From Candidatus Desantisiibacteriota bacterium (GTDB lineage: Bacteria > JACRDZ01): DNA of 5,964 nucleotides. Made by a program: the position numbers and the translations under genes. Position 1 is the stretch's first letter, and the number at the start of each line of letters is the position of its first letter. The notes under the pieces are model-generated. The model was not told the DNA's origin. It searched no databases and saw only the letters and a program-made list of their open reading frames with translations. Positions 1 to 5,141 of this stretch are shown here, one piece after another. Location of the stretch: the NCBI GenBank assembly GCA_016209155.1, contig JACQWU010000015.1:7012-12975 (forward strand), given 5' to 3'.

Positions 1-341
1 AAAATTGCCATAAAGAGTTATTAAATGGAGGTAAGCTAATTTTAACATTTCGTGATTTAACAAACGAACTGCAAGGAATCAACAGATTTATTCCTGTTAA
101 AAGTGAAGAAGGCCGGATTTTTATCTGCTTTTTAGAATATTCGCCGGAATATATTGATGTTTATGATATTGTAAATGAGCTAAAAGATGGAATATGGGTG
201 CAGAAAATAAGCAGTTATAAAAAGATAAAAATATCCCCTGACACTATAAAAAAGTATTTAATCGATTTGAAATTTGAGATTAATTATTTTGAAGTAAATA
301 AAGGGTTGATAACTGTAATAGCTAAAAAAAACAGGACGTAA
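1..341 (+). CDS. C-terminal part of a class I SAM-dependent methyltransferase
   Basis: This is an open frame from the window edge (first full codon at 3) to a TAA at 339-341, giving 112 residues of a protein that starts upstream. The visible part begins with an L-N-G-G-K-L-I-L-T-F-R-D motif, the late beta-strand region of a Rossmann-type methyltransferase. It then reads RFIPVKSEEGRIFICFLEY, a combination I recognise from small uncharacterised class I methyltransferases that end with a mixed alpha/beta C-terminal segment. The SAM-binding glycine motif lies outside the window, so the cofactor assignment rests on the family and not on visible residues. The substrate is unknown. The end (about IKKYLIDLKFEINYFEV) fits the usual terminal helix and strand, so the C-terminus looks intact. 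A run of about ten T residues follows at 369-378 without a G+C-rich stem, so termination is uncertain. Confidence 0.75.
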   Translation, partial: NCHKELLNGGKLILTFRDLTNELQGINRFIPVKSEEGRIFICFLEYSPEYIDVYDIVNELKDGIWVQKISSYKKIKISPDTIKKYLIDLKFEINYFEVNKGLITVIAKKNRT

Positions 342-382
342 CGTATTAATATTAAATAATTTTTTATAATTTTTTTTTATTA

Positions 383-600
383 GTGTCAATGCTATTGACC
401 GTGCGGCCGTGTTTTACTGTCTACGCTTATACCATGCGGTCATTATCGCACCTATCCATAAAAGTACAACACTCGCAGGCTCAGGCACGACTGCTGTTGC
501 CGTTATGGCTTGGATCGATTGAATGCGCGCTTGGCCGTCCAGATTTTGTTTCATTGTTCGCTCTCTTATATGTTTGTTATGAAAACTCAATAATTCATAC
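383..600. other. G+C-rich island in AT-rich intergenic DNA
   Basis: By hand count, 391-540 is about 53% G+C, while the flanks are strongly AT-rich and the window as a whole is near one third. The island coincides with the minus-strand ORF that carries the PEP-CTERM signal. A perfect 6-bp hairpin GTCAAT-GCT-ATTGAC lies at its left edge (385-399). The sharp change in composition suggests DNA of different origin, or a leftover from a larger deleted gene with different codon use. No transposase or terminal inverted repeats are visible. Confidence 0.6.
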
Positions 601-602
601 AT
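414..602 (-). CDS. Short ORF ending in a PEP-CTERM sorting signal (probable remnant)
   Basis: The frame encodes 62 residues from ATG at 602, or 46 residues from the internal ATG at 554, which has an AAGAGAG stretch about 7 nt upstream and may be the better start. The C-terminus is a textbook PEP-CTERM tripartite signal: VPEPAS, then a hydrophobic segment (VVLLWIGAIMTAW), then basic YKRRQ and stop. In the known system this signal is recognised at the inner membrane by an exosortase (EpsH family), and carrier proteins normally have an N-terminal signal peptide and a large secreted domain. Neither is present: residues 1-33 are polar and resemble no domain I know, and an in-frame stop lies just upstream. 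The simplest reading is the orphaned tail of a deleted secreted protein. However, promoter-like elements at 633-661 lie correctly placed upstream, so expression of a mini-protein cannot be excluded. Confidence 0.45.
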   Translation of the reverse strand: MYELLSFHNKHIRERTMKQNLDGQARIQSIQAITATAVVPEPASVVLLWIGAIMTAWYKRRQ

Positions 603-605
603 AAT

Positions 606-682
606 ATGGGAAAATTAAAAACGGATGATTTAATTTAATCATATAAAAATAGGTATGTCAAGAAATTTTTCGAAAGATATTT
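606..682. repeat. Dispersed intergenic repeat, copy 1
   Basis: This segment aligns with 5015-5100 at about 80% identity over 60 bases: shared GATGATTTAATTT, then CATATAAAAATA or CACATAAAAATA, then TGTCAAGA and TTTTTC. A shorter stretch at 2512-2537 matches only its first 26 bases with three differences. After TTTTTC, copy 2 has about ten extra bases before similarity resumes at CGAAAG. No coding potential is seen. Both long copies preserve a minus-strand TTGACA box, so the repeat may be a mobile or duplicated promoter unit. Confidence 0.6.
633..661 (-). promoter_or_regulatory. Promoter-like sequence reading toward the PEP-CTERM ORF
   Basis: On the minus strand there is a perfect -35 box TTGACA (661-656), a 17-nt spacer and a -10 box TTAAAT (638-633, four of six matches). 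Initiation would fall near 626, about 24 nt before the ATG at 602. The arrangement is conserved at the same spacing in repeat copy 2 upstream of the sulfur operon, which strengthens the call. Activity is inferred only from the sequence. Confidence 0.45.
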
Positions 683-851
683 TTTGATTTTTTATCTATG
701 GATTTTATACGGAAGGATAAAAATTCCTGATATTTTTATCTATATATCCATTCAATATTTTAATATTCATTCCGCAGGAATTCCTTGAATTGAAATATTT
801 TGTATGATAACATAATAAAAAATTTTAAGTTTTTCATTATGGAGAATTAAA
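683..851 (+). promoter_or_regulatory. AT-rich glnS leader with hairpin and ribosome binding site
   Basis: The leader holds a perfect 9-bp stem GATAAAAAT/ATTTTTATC (716-724 with 732-740, 7-nt loop). It also holds an 11-base direct repeat TTTTTATCTAT (689-699 and 733-743), with the second copy overlapping the stem, so an operator is possible. A weak promoter candidate is TTGAAT (785-790), 17 nt, then TAACAT (808-813). A clear Shine-Dalgarno GGAG at 841-844 sits 7 nt before the glnS ATG and fixes that start. Confidence 0.4.
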
Positions 852-1127
852 ATGAATGAAAATATAGAATCAATAAGGGTTAATTTTATAAAAAATATTA
901 TAACAGAAGATATTGAAAACAAAAAAATAGAAAAAGTGATTACAAGATTTCCGCCTGAACCAAATGGCTATCTTCATATTGGTCATGCAAAAAGTATATG
1001 CCTTAATTTCGGTATTGCAAAAGATTTTGGCGGAATTTGCAATTTGAGGTTTGATGATACAAATCCTGTTAAAGAAGATATGGAATATATAAGTTCAATA
1101 AAAGAAGATGCCGTCAAATTATTTTGA
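852..1127 (+). CDS. glnS: GlnRS N-terminal fragment (91 residues)
   Basis: The start ATG has a good ribosome site (GGAG, 7 nt spacing), and the N-terminus aligns with known GlnRS starts (NFI-x-x-II-x-ED). The HIGH signature HIGH is at residues 42-45 and the glutamyl/glutaminyl-specific RFDDTNP at about 66-72, so the ATP-binding half of the active site is encoded here. The frame leaves the family after SIKED (residues 82-86). The last five residues, AVKLF, are mostly the downstream gene read in the wrong frame, although A-V-K may be native. It should yield an unstable truncated peptide if translated. Confidence 0.75.
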   Translation: MNENIESIRVNFIKNIITEDIENKKIEKVITRFPPEPNGYLHIGHAKSICLNFGIAKDFGGICNLRFDDTNPVKEDMEYISSIKEDAVKLF

Positions 1128-2508
1128 CAAGATGTACGATTATGCAGTTCAGCTTATAAATGCTGGACTTGCCTATGTCTGCGACCTGTCTGCTGATGAA
1201 ACAAGAGAATACAGGGGAACGCTTACCGCACCGGGAACTGAAAGCCCATACCGCAAAAGAACGATTGAAGAAAATCTGGATTTATTTTTACGTATGAAAA
1301 ACGGTGAATTTGGAGACGGATCAAAAGTTTTAAGAGCGAAAATTGATATGACATCTTCAAATATCAATCTGAGAGATCCTGTAATGTATAGAATAATGCA
1401 TGCCGATCACCCGCACACCGGGAATAAATGGTGTATTTACCCGACATACGACTGGGCTCATGGCATCGAGGATTCAATTGAAAAAATTACACATTCAATC
1501 TGCACATTGGAATTTGAAGATCACCGTCCTTTATACGACTGGTTTTTGGAACAGTTAAAAATTCATCATCCACGTCAGATAGAATTTGCAAGGCTGAATC
1601 TCACTTTTACAGTTTTAAGCAAAAGGAAACTCTTACAGCTAGTGGAAGAAAAATATGTGTCAGGATGGGATGATCCCAGAATGCCGACAATTTCGGGCTT
1701 AAGAAGAAGGGGATACAAACCTGAAATTATTAGAAATTTTTGTGAAAAAATCGGAGTTTCAAAAGCAAACAGCACAGTAGATTTCGCTCTTTTGGAACAT
1801 TGTATAAGAGAAGATTTAAATGTAACATCAAATCGATATATGGGAGTGCTTCGGCCTCTTAAGGTTGTAATTGAAAATTATCCAGATGAAAAAGAAGAAG
1901 AACTCACAGCGGTCAATAATCCAGCAGATCCAAATTCATCCTCGCGCGTTGTACCTTTTTCTAAAGTACTATATATTGAACAGGATGATTTTATGGAAAA
2001 TCCTCCTAAAGATTTTTATCGTCTTGCGCCTGGTCGTGAAGTGAGACTGCGTTATGCGTATTTCATTAAATGTATTAATGTTATAAAAGATTCAAATAAT
2101 AACATTATTGAGGTTCACTGCACATATGATCCTGAGACGAAAGGGGGAAATGCTCCTGACGGAAGAAAAGTAAAAGCAACCATGCATTGGGTTTCAGCAA
2201 AACACGCAAAAAAGATTGAAGTTAGATTATATGACAGACTTTTTACCTCTGAATTTGTGGAGAATGAAAAAGACAACTGGAAATCCTGCATAAACCCGAA
2301 GTCCTGTGAAGTGCTAAAAGAAAGCTTTTGCGAACCGTATATTGCAAATTTAAAATTGGATGAAAGATTTCAGTTCGAACGATTAGGATATTTTTGCGCC
2401 GACAGCAAAGACCATACAATTGAAAATCCGGTATTTAACAGAATTGTGCAATTAAAAGACGCATGGGAAAAAATAAAAAAGAAGATGGGAAATAGTATTA
2501 TAAATTAA
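1108..2508 (+). CDS. glnS: GlnRS C-terminal fragment (466 residues)
   Basis: This frame overlaps the first by 20 nt and contains everything after the deletion: the acceptor-stem binding region ([11 protein letters not shown], about residues 33-43), [18 protein letters not shown] (about 128-145), the signature loop VLSKR at 169-173, and the beta-barrel anticodon-binding domains (about 240-455, including EVRLRYAY and [15 protein letters not shown]). The ATG at 1108 has no separated Shine-Dalgarno and lies inside the junction codons, so it is probably not a native start; family homology begins at SNYFDKM (residues 3-9). Without HIGH it cannot bind ATP normally. Translation by reinitiation from the overlapping upstream stop is conceivable but not supported by any visible signal. 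Confidence 0.75.
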   Translation: MPSNYFDKMYDYAVQLINAGLAYVCDLSADETREYRGTLTAPGTESPYRKRTIEENLDLFLRMKNGEFGDGSKVLRAKIDMTSSNINLRDPVMYRIMHADHPHTGNKWCIYPTYDWAHGIEDSIEKITHSICTLEFEDHRPLYDWFLEQLKIHHPRQIEFARLNLTFTVLSKRKLLQLVEEKYVSGWDDPRMPTISGLRRRGYKPEIIRNFCEKIGVSKANSTVDFALLEHCIREDLNVTSNRYMGVLRPLKVVIENYPDEKEEELTAVNNPADPNSSSRVVPFSKVLYIEQDDFMENPPKDFYRLAPGREVRLRYAYFIKCINVIKDSNNNIIEVHCTYDPETKGGNAPDGRKVKATMHWVSAKHAKKIEVRLYDRLFTSEFVENEKDNWKSCINPKSCEVLKESFCEPYIANLKLDERFQFERLGYFCADSKDHTIENPVFNRIVQLKDAWEKIKKKMGNSIIN

Positions 2509-2511
2509 TGT

Positions 2512-2537
2512 ATGAGAAAATCAAAAACGGATGTTTT
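2512..2537. repeat. Dispersed intergenic repeat, copy 3 (short)
   Basis: These 26 bases right after the glnS stop match the first 26 bases of copy 1 (606-631) with three differences: the shared core is ATG, then GAAAAT, then AAAAACGGATG. The promoter half found in the other copies is absent. Here the core forms a small perfect stem AAAAAC-GGAT-GTTTTT (2523-2538), which could act as a weak bidirectional terminator between convergent genes, although it has only one G-C pair. Confidence 0.45.
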
Positions 2538-2545
2538 TATCTGAA

Positions 2546-2592
2546 AGTGCCATTAATAGGTAAGCCTTTTAAGTCAGAGATGAATTGGCACT
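2546..2592. other. Long-loop inverted repeat between convergent genes
   Basis: AGTGCCA (2546-2552) and TGGCACT (2586-2592) are perfect 7-bp complements, extendable with one bulge through the adjoining TT/AA, enclosing about 33 bases. The position between the convergent glnS and TusA-like genes suggests a terminator or a structured 3' end, but neither strand has a proper T-run after the stem. The rest of 2509-2622 shows nothing coding. Confidence 0.35.
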
Positions 2593-2622
2593 AAAATGGA
2601 AATAAAACATATTTTTAGGTCA

Positions 2623-2850
2623 CTATTTTTTCATTACATATCCTTTAACAACACCATTTTCATTTTTTATTTCCAAAAAGTTTTCCCCGGACATTATGCA
2701 CCATGCCGGTAAATCTTTTATAAAACCCGGGTCATCTGCAAGGATTTCAAGAACTTCTCCGGATTTCATATTTTCAAGTTCCATTTTTGTTTTAATAACC
2801 GGCATTGGACAAAAAAGTCCGATGCAATCTAATGTTTTATTTATTTCCAT
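2623..2850 (-). CDS. tusA: TusA/SirA-family sulfur carrier
   Basis: The product has 75 residues, the usual length for this cytoplasmic family of two-helix, four-strand sulfur carriers. The N-terminal strand LDCIGLFCPMPVIKTK contains the CPxP signature (C14-P-M-P17); in TusA this cysteine carries the persulfide passed between sulfur-transfer partners. The middle (KSGEVLEILADDPGFIKDLPAWC) and the end (GVVKGYVMKK) are also typical. A second cysteine (C9) sits five residues before the active one. It is the last gene of the minus-strand operon, 35 nt after the DsrE2-like gene; the ribosome site is weak (AAGTGA about 6 nt upstream), suggesting dependence on upstream translation. TusA-DsrE2 pairs are common in sulfur-metabolising prokaryotes, so the partner is probably the neighbour. 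The specific acceptor is unknown. Confidence 0.88.
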   Translation of the reverse strand: MEINKTLDCIGLFCPMPVIKTKMELENMKSGEVLEILADDPGFIKDLPAWCIMSGENFLEIKNENGVVKGYVMKK

Positions 2851-2885
2851 TTTAAATCACTTTTTCAATTGGTATATTATGCATA

Positions 2886-3356
2886 TTATATGAAAAGATT
2901 TACTTTTGATTCCCTGGCTTCAGCAAGATAAGCAGCAGCACCGGCGAATTCGTTAACATCATCAATTAAATTTTCTTTTGTAAGCCCAAGAACTCCGCAA
3001 CTTGTTGTGCATGCTATATATTTCACATTAAGTTGTTTGGCAAGCTTCATGAGTTCATCAAGTGATGCCATTTTTGATTTTTTCATTAATTTTTTCATCA
3101 TCCATGGACCTAATCCGAACATATTTAATTTCGTAATTGGCAAACGGGAAGTACTCATAGTATTGAACATTTTTTGAAGAATATTTTGAGATTTAGATGT
3201 AGCGATTACAGATCGTTTAAGAATATTTAAGCCCCAGAAAGTAAAAAAAATAGTTACATCCATATTGCTTGCTGCCGCGGTAGTGGCAAGGGTGAAAGCT
3301 GCAATAGCTTTATCCATCTCACCGGAAAAAAGGATAATTGTCATTTTATCTTTCAT
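2886..3356 (-). CDS. DsrE/DsrF/DrsH-like (DsrE2-type) sulfur-transfer protein
   Basis: The product has 156 residues. It starts with KMTIILFSGEMDKAIAAFTLA, followed by a hydrophobic ATTAAASNMDVTIFFTFWGL stretch, and has the characteristic RLPITKLNMFGLGPWMMKKL block at about residues 71-90. This is the layout of the DsrE2 group (COG2210-like), in which a conserved cysteine in the last third takes part in sulfane sulfur transfer. Here the region reads IACTTSCG: C116 is the probable family cysteine and C120 an additional one four residues later, which could form a C-x3-C pair. Many relatives have no cysteine at the second position as I remember them. The start is supported by GAGGTG about 4 nt upstream. 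It lies between the micro-ORF and the TusA-like gene, forming a sulfur-relay module with the IscU operon. Functional assignment beyond the family is inference. Confidence 0.85.
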   Translation of the reverse strand: MKDKMTIILFSGEMDKAIAAFTLATTAAASNMDVTIFFTFWGLNILKRSVIATSKSQNILQKMFNTMSTSRLPITKLNMFGLGPWMMKKLMKKSKMASLDELMKLAKQLNVKYIACTTSCGVLGLTKENLIDDVNEFAGAAAYLAEARESKVNLFI

Positions 3357-3386
3357 ATTTCACCTCACAGACAAAATATTATTTTT

Positions 3387-3422
3387 TCATTCACAATAAG
3401 GGCAACTGCATCCTTTTTTCAT
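3387..3422 (-). CDS. Micro-ORF encoding an 11-residue CxCxxC peptide
   Basis: The reading is MKKGCSCPYCE then TGA. Its ATG overlaps the iscU stop as ATGA (3422-3419), and AAGGAGG lies 4 nt upstream, the strongest Shine-Dalgarno of the operon. Cysteines at 5, 7 and 10 make a compact metal-ligand-like cluster. It may be a translated micro-protein, or the stump of a small zinc-ribbon-like protein whose remainder has been lost; only 30 nt separate its stop from the next gene. Caution: AAGGAGG also encodes the Lys-Glu of the usual IscU C-terminal KEAK, so the ribosome site may be partly coincidental. Confidence 0.4.
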   Translation of the reverse strand: MKKGCSCPYCE

Positions 3423-3802
3423 TTTGCCTCCTTATGCTTATTTTGATAATCCTCAATAGCTCTATGGAGAGCATCTGCACCGAGGTTTGAACAATGCATT
3501 TTATTTGGCGGAAGCCCACCGAGTTCGGCTGCCACACTTTCGTTTGTTATTTTAAGCGCATCTTCAACTGATTTACCTTTAGCCATTTCTGAAACCATTG
3601 ATGAAACAGCAATTGCAGCACCGCAGCCAAATGTTTTAAATTTCACATCTTCAAGTTTATTATCTTTTATTTTTACATAAAAAGTCATCATATCTCCGCA
3701 GACAGGATTCCCAATTTCTCCTATTCCATCCGCATTAGTTATTTCACCGACATTTCTTGGATTTTTAAAATGTTCTAAAACTTTATCAGAATAAAATGCC
3801 AT
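3419..3802 (-). CDS. iscU: Fe-S cluster assembly scaffold IscU (NifU N-terminal type)
   Basis: The 127-residue protein matches IscU in length and along its whole sequence. IscU builds [2Fe-2S] and [4Fe-4S] clusters in the cytoplasm from iron and sulfur and hands them to apo-proteins. All ligands are present: C35 with D37 (NPVCGD), C60 (FGCGAAIA), and H103-C104 (KMHCS). LPPNK at 97-101 is the equivalent of the LPPVK motif bound by the HscA chaperone in proteobacteria. The end (EDYQNKHKEAK) matches known IscU tails, so the gene is complete. A good ribosome site AAGGAG is 6 nt upstream. It lies 26 nt downstream of the IscS-like gene, the normal partner order, although no iscA, hscBA or fdx gene is visible here. 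The function is confident; the sulfur source in this strain is the open question because the partner lacks its PLP lysine. Confidence 0.95.
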   Translation of the reverse strand: MAFYSDKVLEHFKNPRNVGEITNADGIGEIGNPVCGDMMTFYVKIKDNKLEDVKFKTFGCGAAIAVSSMVSEMAKGKSVEDALKITNESVAAELGGLPPNKMHCSNLGADALHRAIEDYQNKHKEAK

Positions 3803-3828
3803 TTCATTCTCCTTTTACTTTTCACTAT

Positions 3829-4917
3829 TTATTTACCATGTTCATCCCTGTCATGATGATGATCATAATCCGTACCAGGTCCTGCTGCCTGCCTGGTGCC
3901 TGTTTTTAAAAAATATGCATACAACGGAGACATATCTCTTAATTTTTTTACAATCAACGGAAACTCCTGAAGAATATAATCAACATCATCAGGAGAATTA
4001 TATTTCGAAAATGTCATAAGCACTGAACCCTGCGCTATTGCAGTATCAACTTTTATGGCTGATAATACATGCGACAGCTTAAGCGCCTTTGATGTACAGG
4101 CTGAACCGCTTGTTACGTTAACTCCGGCATCATCTAATAAAAGCAGCATACCTTCACCTTCAACAAATTCAACCGAAAAATTAACATTCCCGGGAAGACG
4201 TTTTAAATTATGCCCATTGAGATATATGTGTTCAATTTTATTTGGAAGTTCTGCAATTAATCTGTTTCTTAGGAGAACTATTTTTTTATTATTTTCTTCC
4301 ATTTCGCTTTTTGCAATTTCACATGCTTTACCAAAACCTACTATGCCTGGAATATTCTCTGTTCCTGCACGACGCCCGCTTTCTTGAATCCCTCCATCAA
4401 TCTGAGGAATAGCCCTCACACCTTTTTTTATATAAAGCGCGGCTGCACCTTTTGGGCCATAAATTTGAGAACTTGATAAACTTAATAAATCCACTCCCAT
4501 TTTATACACATCAATTGGTTCAAGTCCTACTGTGCATACCGCATCCGTATGAAGCAAAATATTTTTTGCATGCACAATTTTTGATAATTCTTCAACATTC
4601 TGAATTGTTCCAATTTCAGGATTTGCATGTTGTATTGAAACCAATATCGTATCATTTCTGATTGCTTTTTCCAGTTCACCTGATGAAACTAAACCATATT
4701 TATCTACAGGAAGATATGTGATTTCAAAGCCTGATGACTGCTCCAATCTTTTTGCAGAATAAAGCACAGAAAAATGTTCTATACTTGAAACGATTATATG
4801 TTTACCTTTTTGTTTATATGCATCTGCTGCACCTTTAATTGCAAAATTATTTGATTCGGAACCGCAGGATGTAAAATAGATTTCACTCGAATTTGCATCC
4901 AGATAAACTTGTTTCAT
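3829..4917 (-). CDS. iscS: IscS/NifS-like protein lacking the PLP lysine, with an internal N-terminal deletion
   Basis: The 362 residues belong to the class V aminotransferase fold. Normal family members use PLP on a lysine to pull sulfur from cysteine. Retained: ESNN (about 21-24), the EH pair at 47-48, D125 in HTDAV, GRRAGTEN (181-188) and the persulfide cysteine C274 in SGSACTS. Altered: the usual H-K of the S-H-K-x-x-G-P-K-G motif reads S150-Q151 (SSSQIYGPKG), the usual Gln of HTDAVQ is C128, and the late arginine motif reads GSVLMTFSKY. Loss of the Schiff-base lysine should abolish desulfurase activity; Archaeoglobus fulgidus IscS has the same kind of change. In addition MKQVYLDAN runs straight into SSEIYFTSCG, skipping about 53 residues present in NifS (the ATTP and GNPSS region) without breaking frame. 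The tail ends in a His-rich DYDHHHDRDEH (350-360), possibly metal-binding. The start matches family N-termini; its ribosome site is weak (GGGA, 9 nt). Confidence 0.85.
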   Translation of the reverse strand: MKQVYLDANSSEIYFTSCGSESNNFAIKGAADAYKQKGKHIIVSSIEHFSVLYSAKRLEQSSGFEITYLPVDKYGLVSSGELEKAIRNDTILVSIQHANPEIGTIQNVEELSKIVHAKNILLHTDAVCTVGLEPIDVYKMGVDLLSLSSSQIYGPKGAAALYIKKGVRAIPQIDGGIQESGRRAGTENIPGIVGFGKACEIAKSEMEENNKKIVLLRNRLIAELPNKIEHIYLNGHNLKRLPGNVNFSVEFVEGEGMLLLLDDAGVNVTSGSACTSKALKLSHVLSAIKVDTAIAQGSVLMTFSKYNSPDDVDYILQEFPLIVKKLRDMSPLYAYFLKTGTRQAAGPGTDYDHHHDRDEHGK

Positions 4918-5041
4918 GGTTAACTGTCCCGTCCTAAAATAATTGACAACTTTTGTTACTCTGAATTTGTTTCAGAGTCTTATAAACAGATGCAGAAATA
5001 AAAAATAAAATAAAATGGTAAAATCAAAATTGAATGATTTA
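4918..5041 (-). promoter_or_regulatory. Leader of the Fe-S/sulfur operon with a perfect hairpin
   Basis: If transcription starts from the promoter at 5042-5070, the leader is about 118 nt. It contains a perfect 8-bp stem ACTCTGAA/TTCAGAGT (4958-4965 with 4971-4978, 5-nt loop). No T-run follows on either strand, so it is not a standard terminator; mRNA protection, translational control or a protein operator are possible. Near the start codon the leader reads GGACGGGACAG with no good Shine-Dalgarno. No IscR-type operator was recognised. Confidence 0.4.
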
Positions 5042-5100
5042 ATTTGACCACATAAAAATATGGTTGTCAAGAGGTTTTTCTGCTGATTTGCGAAAGTATT
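5015..5100. repeat. Dispersed intergenic repeat, copy 2
   Basis: This is the partner of 606-682, with 48 of 60 aligned bases identical; both retain GATTTAATTT, CATAAAAATA (CATATAAAAATA in copy 1) and TGTCAAGA. It has about ten additional bases (5081-5090) before the shared CGAAAG. It sits upstream of the minus-strand operon, and just left of the decayed cupin gene. Confidence 0.6.
5042..5070 (-). promoter_or_regulatory. Probable sigma70-type promoter of the Fe-S/sulfur operon
   Basis: On the minus strand there is a perfect TTGACA (5070-5065), a 17-nt spacer and TCAAAT (5047-5042, four of six). The same boxes and spacing are conserved in copy 1 of the repeat although the surrounding bases differ, which argues for selection on promoter function or for recent duplication. 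Initiation is predicted near 5035. Confidence 0.5.
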
Positions 5101-5141
5101 GTTAAATAAATATGTTTGATATAACGATAAAAGAAATATGA

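Larger units (their letters stand above)
852..2508 (+). pseudogene. glnS: Glutaminyl-tRNA synthetase gene disrupted by an internal deletion and frameshift
   Basis: GlnRS charges tRNA-Gln with glutamine using ATP in the cytoplasm. The two adjacent frames together match E. coli-type GlnRS end to end: N-terminal [27 protein letters not shown] (the KMSKS equivalent), the [18 protein letters not shown] block and the two C-terminal anticodon-binding beta-barrel domains up to [13 protein letters not shown]. In intact enzymes about 15 residues (WLGF-type segment) lie between SIKED and SDYFD. Here SIKED is followed at once by SNYFDKM in another frame, so about 47 nt (3n+2) are missing near 1110-1120. 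The lost segment belongs to the catalytic Rossmann fold, so neither half should aminoacylate alone. A TGA at 1125-1127 ends the first frame. The rest of the sequence is remarkably well preserved, which points to a recent event or an assembly artefact. If real, the cell must make Gln-tRNA another way, for example by GatCAB amidation, or carry a second glnS. Confidence 0.85.

Noticed and set aside
383-604. 73-residue + strand frame across the G+C-rich island
   Set aside because: It is antisense to the frame with the clear PEP-CTERM tail, has no ribosome site and shows no recognisable motif.
1173-1775. Two minus-strand frames of 64 and 66 residues inside glnS
   Set aside because: They are shadows of a strongly conserved coding strand, without start signals.
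2696-2893. + strand frame opposite the TusA-like gene
   Set aside because: It is a complement of a recognised gene, with no independent evidence.
3370-3422. UGA of the micro-ORF as a selenocysteine codon, extending the peptide
   Set aside because: Reading through gives only about eight low-quality residues before another stop, and no bacterial SECIS-like hairpin follows the UGA.
4055-4661. + strand frames opposite the IscS-like gene
   Set aside because: They are a shadow of the real minus-strand coding sequence.
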